DNA of 64,000 bases. Origin: Metridium senile. Lineage: Eukaryota > Cnidaria > Anthozoa > Actiniaria > Metridiidae. The DNA is taken from assembly GCA_949775045.1 (NCBI GenBank), contig OX459095.1, forward strand, positions 26,334,978 through 26,398,977, given 5' to 3'. Positions 63,970 through 64,000 of this stretch are shown here, piece by piece (position 1 is the stretch's first letter; every line of letters begins with the position of its first letter). The position numbers were made by a program, and so were the translations under genes. A model generated the notes under the pieces. The model ran no database searches and had not been told where the DNA came from. It worked only from the letters and a program-made list of their open reading frames with translations.

Positions 63970-64000
63970 TAAATTACTCAATGTCATAATGCACAGGGAA

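Overview
This window looks like nuclear DNA of an invertebrate animal, most likely an anthozoan cnidarian (sea anemone or coral). That is inferred, not proven. Genes are split by GT-AG introns. There is a U6 snRNA gene with a pol III-type TATA box, a nuclear COX5B gene, a pentameric ligand-gated channel without the Cys-loop cysteines, and a very dense load of small inverted-repeat elements and minisatellites in AT-rich sequence. Most long open frames are repeat artefacts; the real genes had to be assembled from short exons.

Layout. 1-2783: no gene, two small inverted-repeat elements, then decayed tandem copies of the last exon of the next gene. 2784-9505 (-): a complete five-exon ABHD6-like lipase (326 aa) whose last intron is almost filled by an 18-bp minisatellite. 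12735-28828 (+): a ligand-gated ion channel, 5' end not found, with all detected introns in phase 0. Its 11.4-kb intron holds many elements, a truncated LINE and, on the opposite strand, an intronless LicD/fukutin-type gene (21110-23032). A 239-bp element with a 16-bp target duplication sits inside its apparent 3' coding region. 29748-29853 (-): U6 snRNA. 30-39 kb: gene-poor, filled with nested MITEs and tandem arrays. 39.6-45.3 kb (+): several exon sets of an unnamed multi-exon family, including an almost identical 789-bp tandem duplication in which one copy has a stop codon. 46008-50805: a complete DNA transposon with 18-bp terminal repeats, a CAAT target duplication, repeated 15-bp subterminal motifs and an intact 964-aa transposase-like protein carrying a Ulp1-type cysteine protease domain. 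51.9-53.3 kb: a 32-bp minisatellite. 55942-59565 (-): complete four-exon COX5B (136 aa). 62288-63377 (+): a secreted histidine-rich protein joined by splicing to a saposin-like segment, probably continuing beyond what can be seen.

The housekeeping genes (COX5B, ABHD6, U6, LicD-type) do not form a functional cluster. The main biological themes are transposon biology and its effects on host genes: repeat-filled introns, a nested gene, an element inside a coding end, and a large intact transposon with a captured protease domain.
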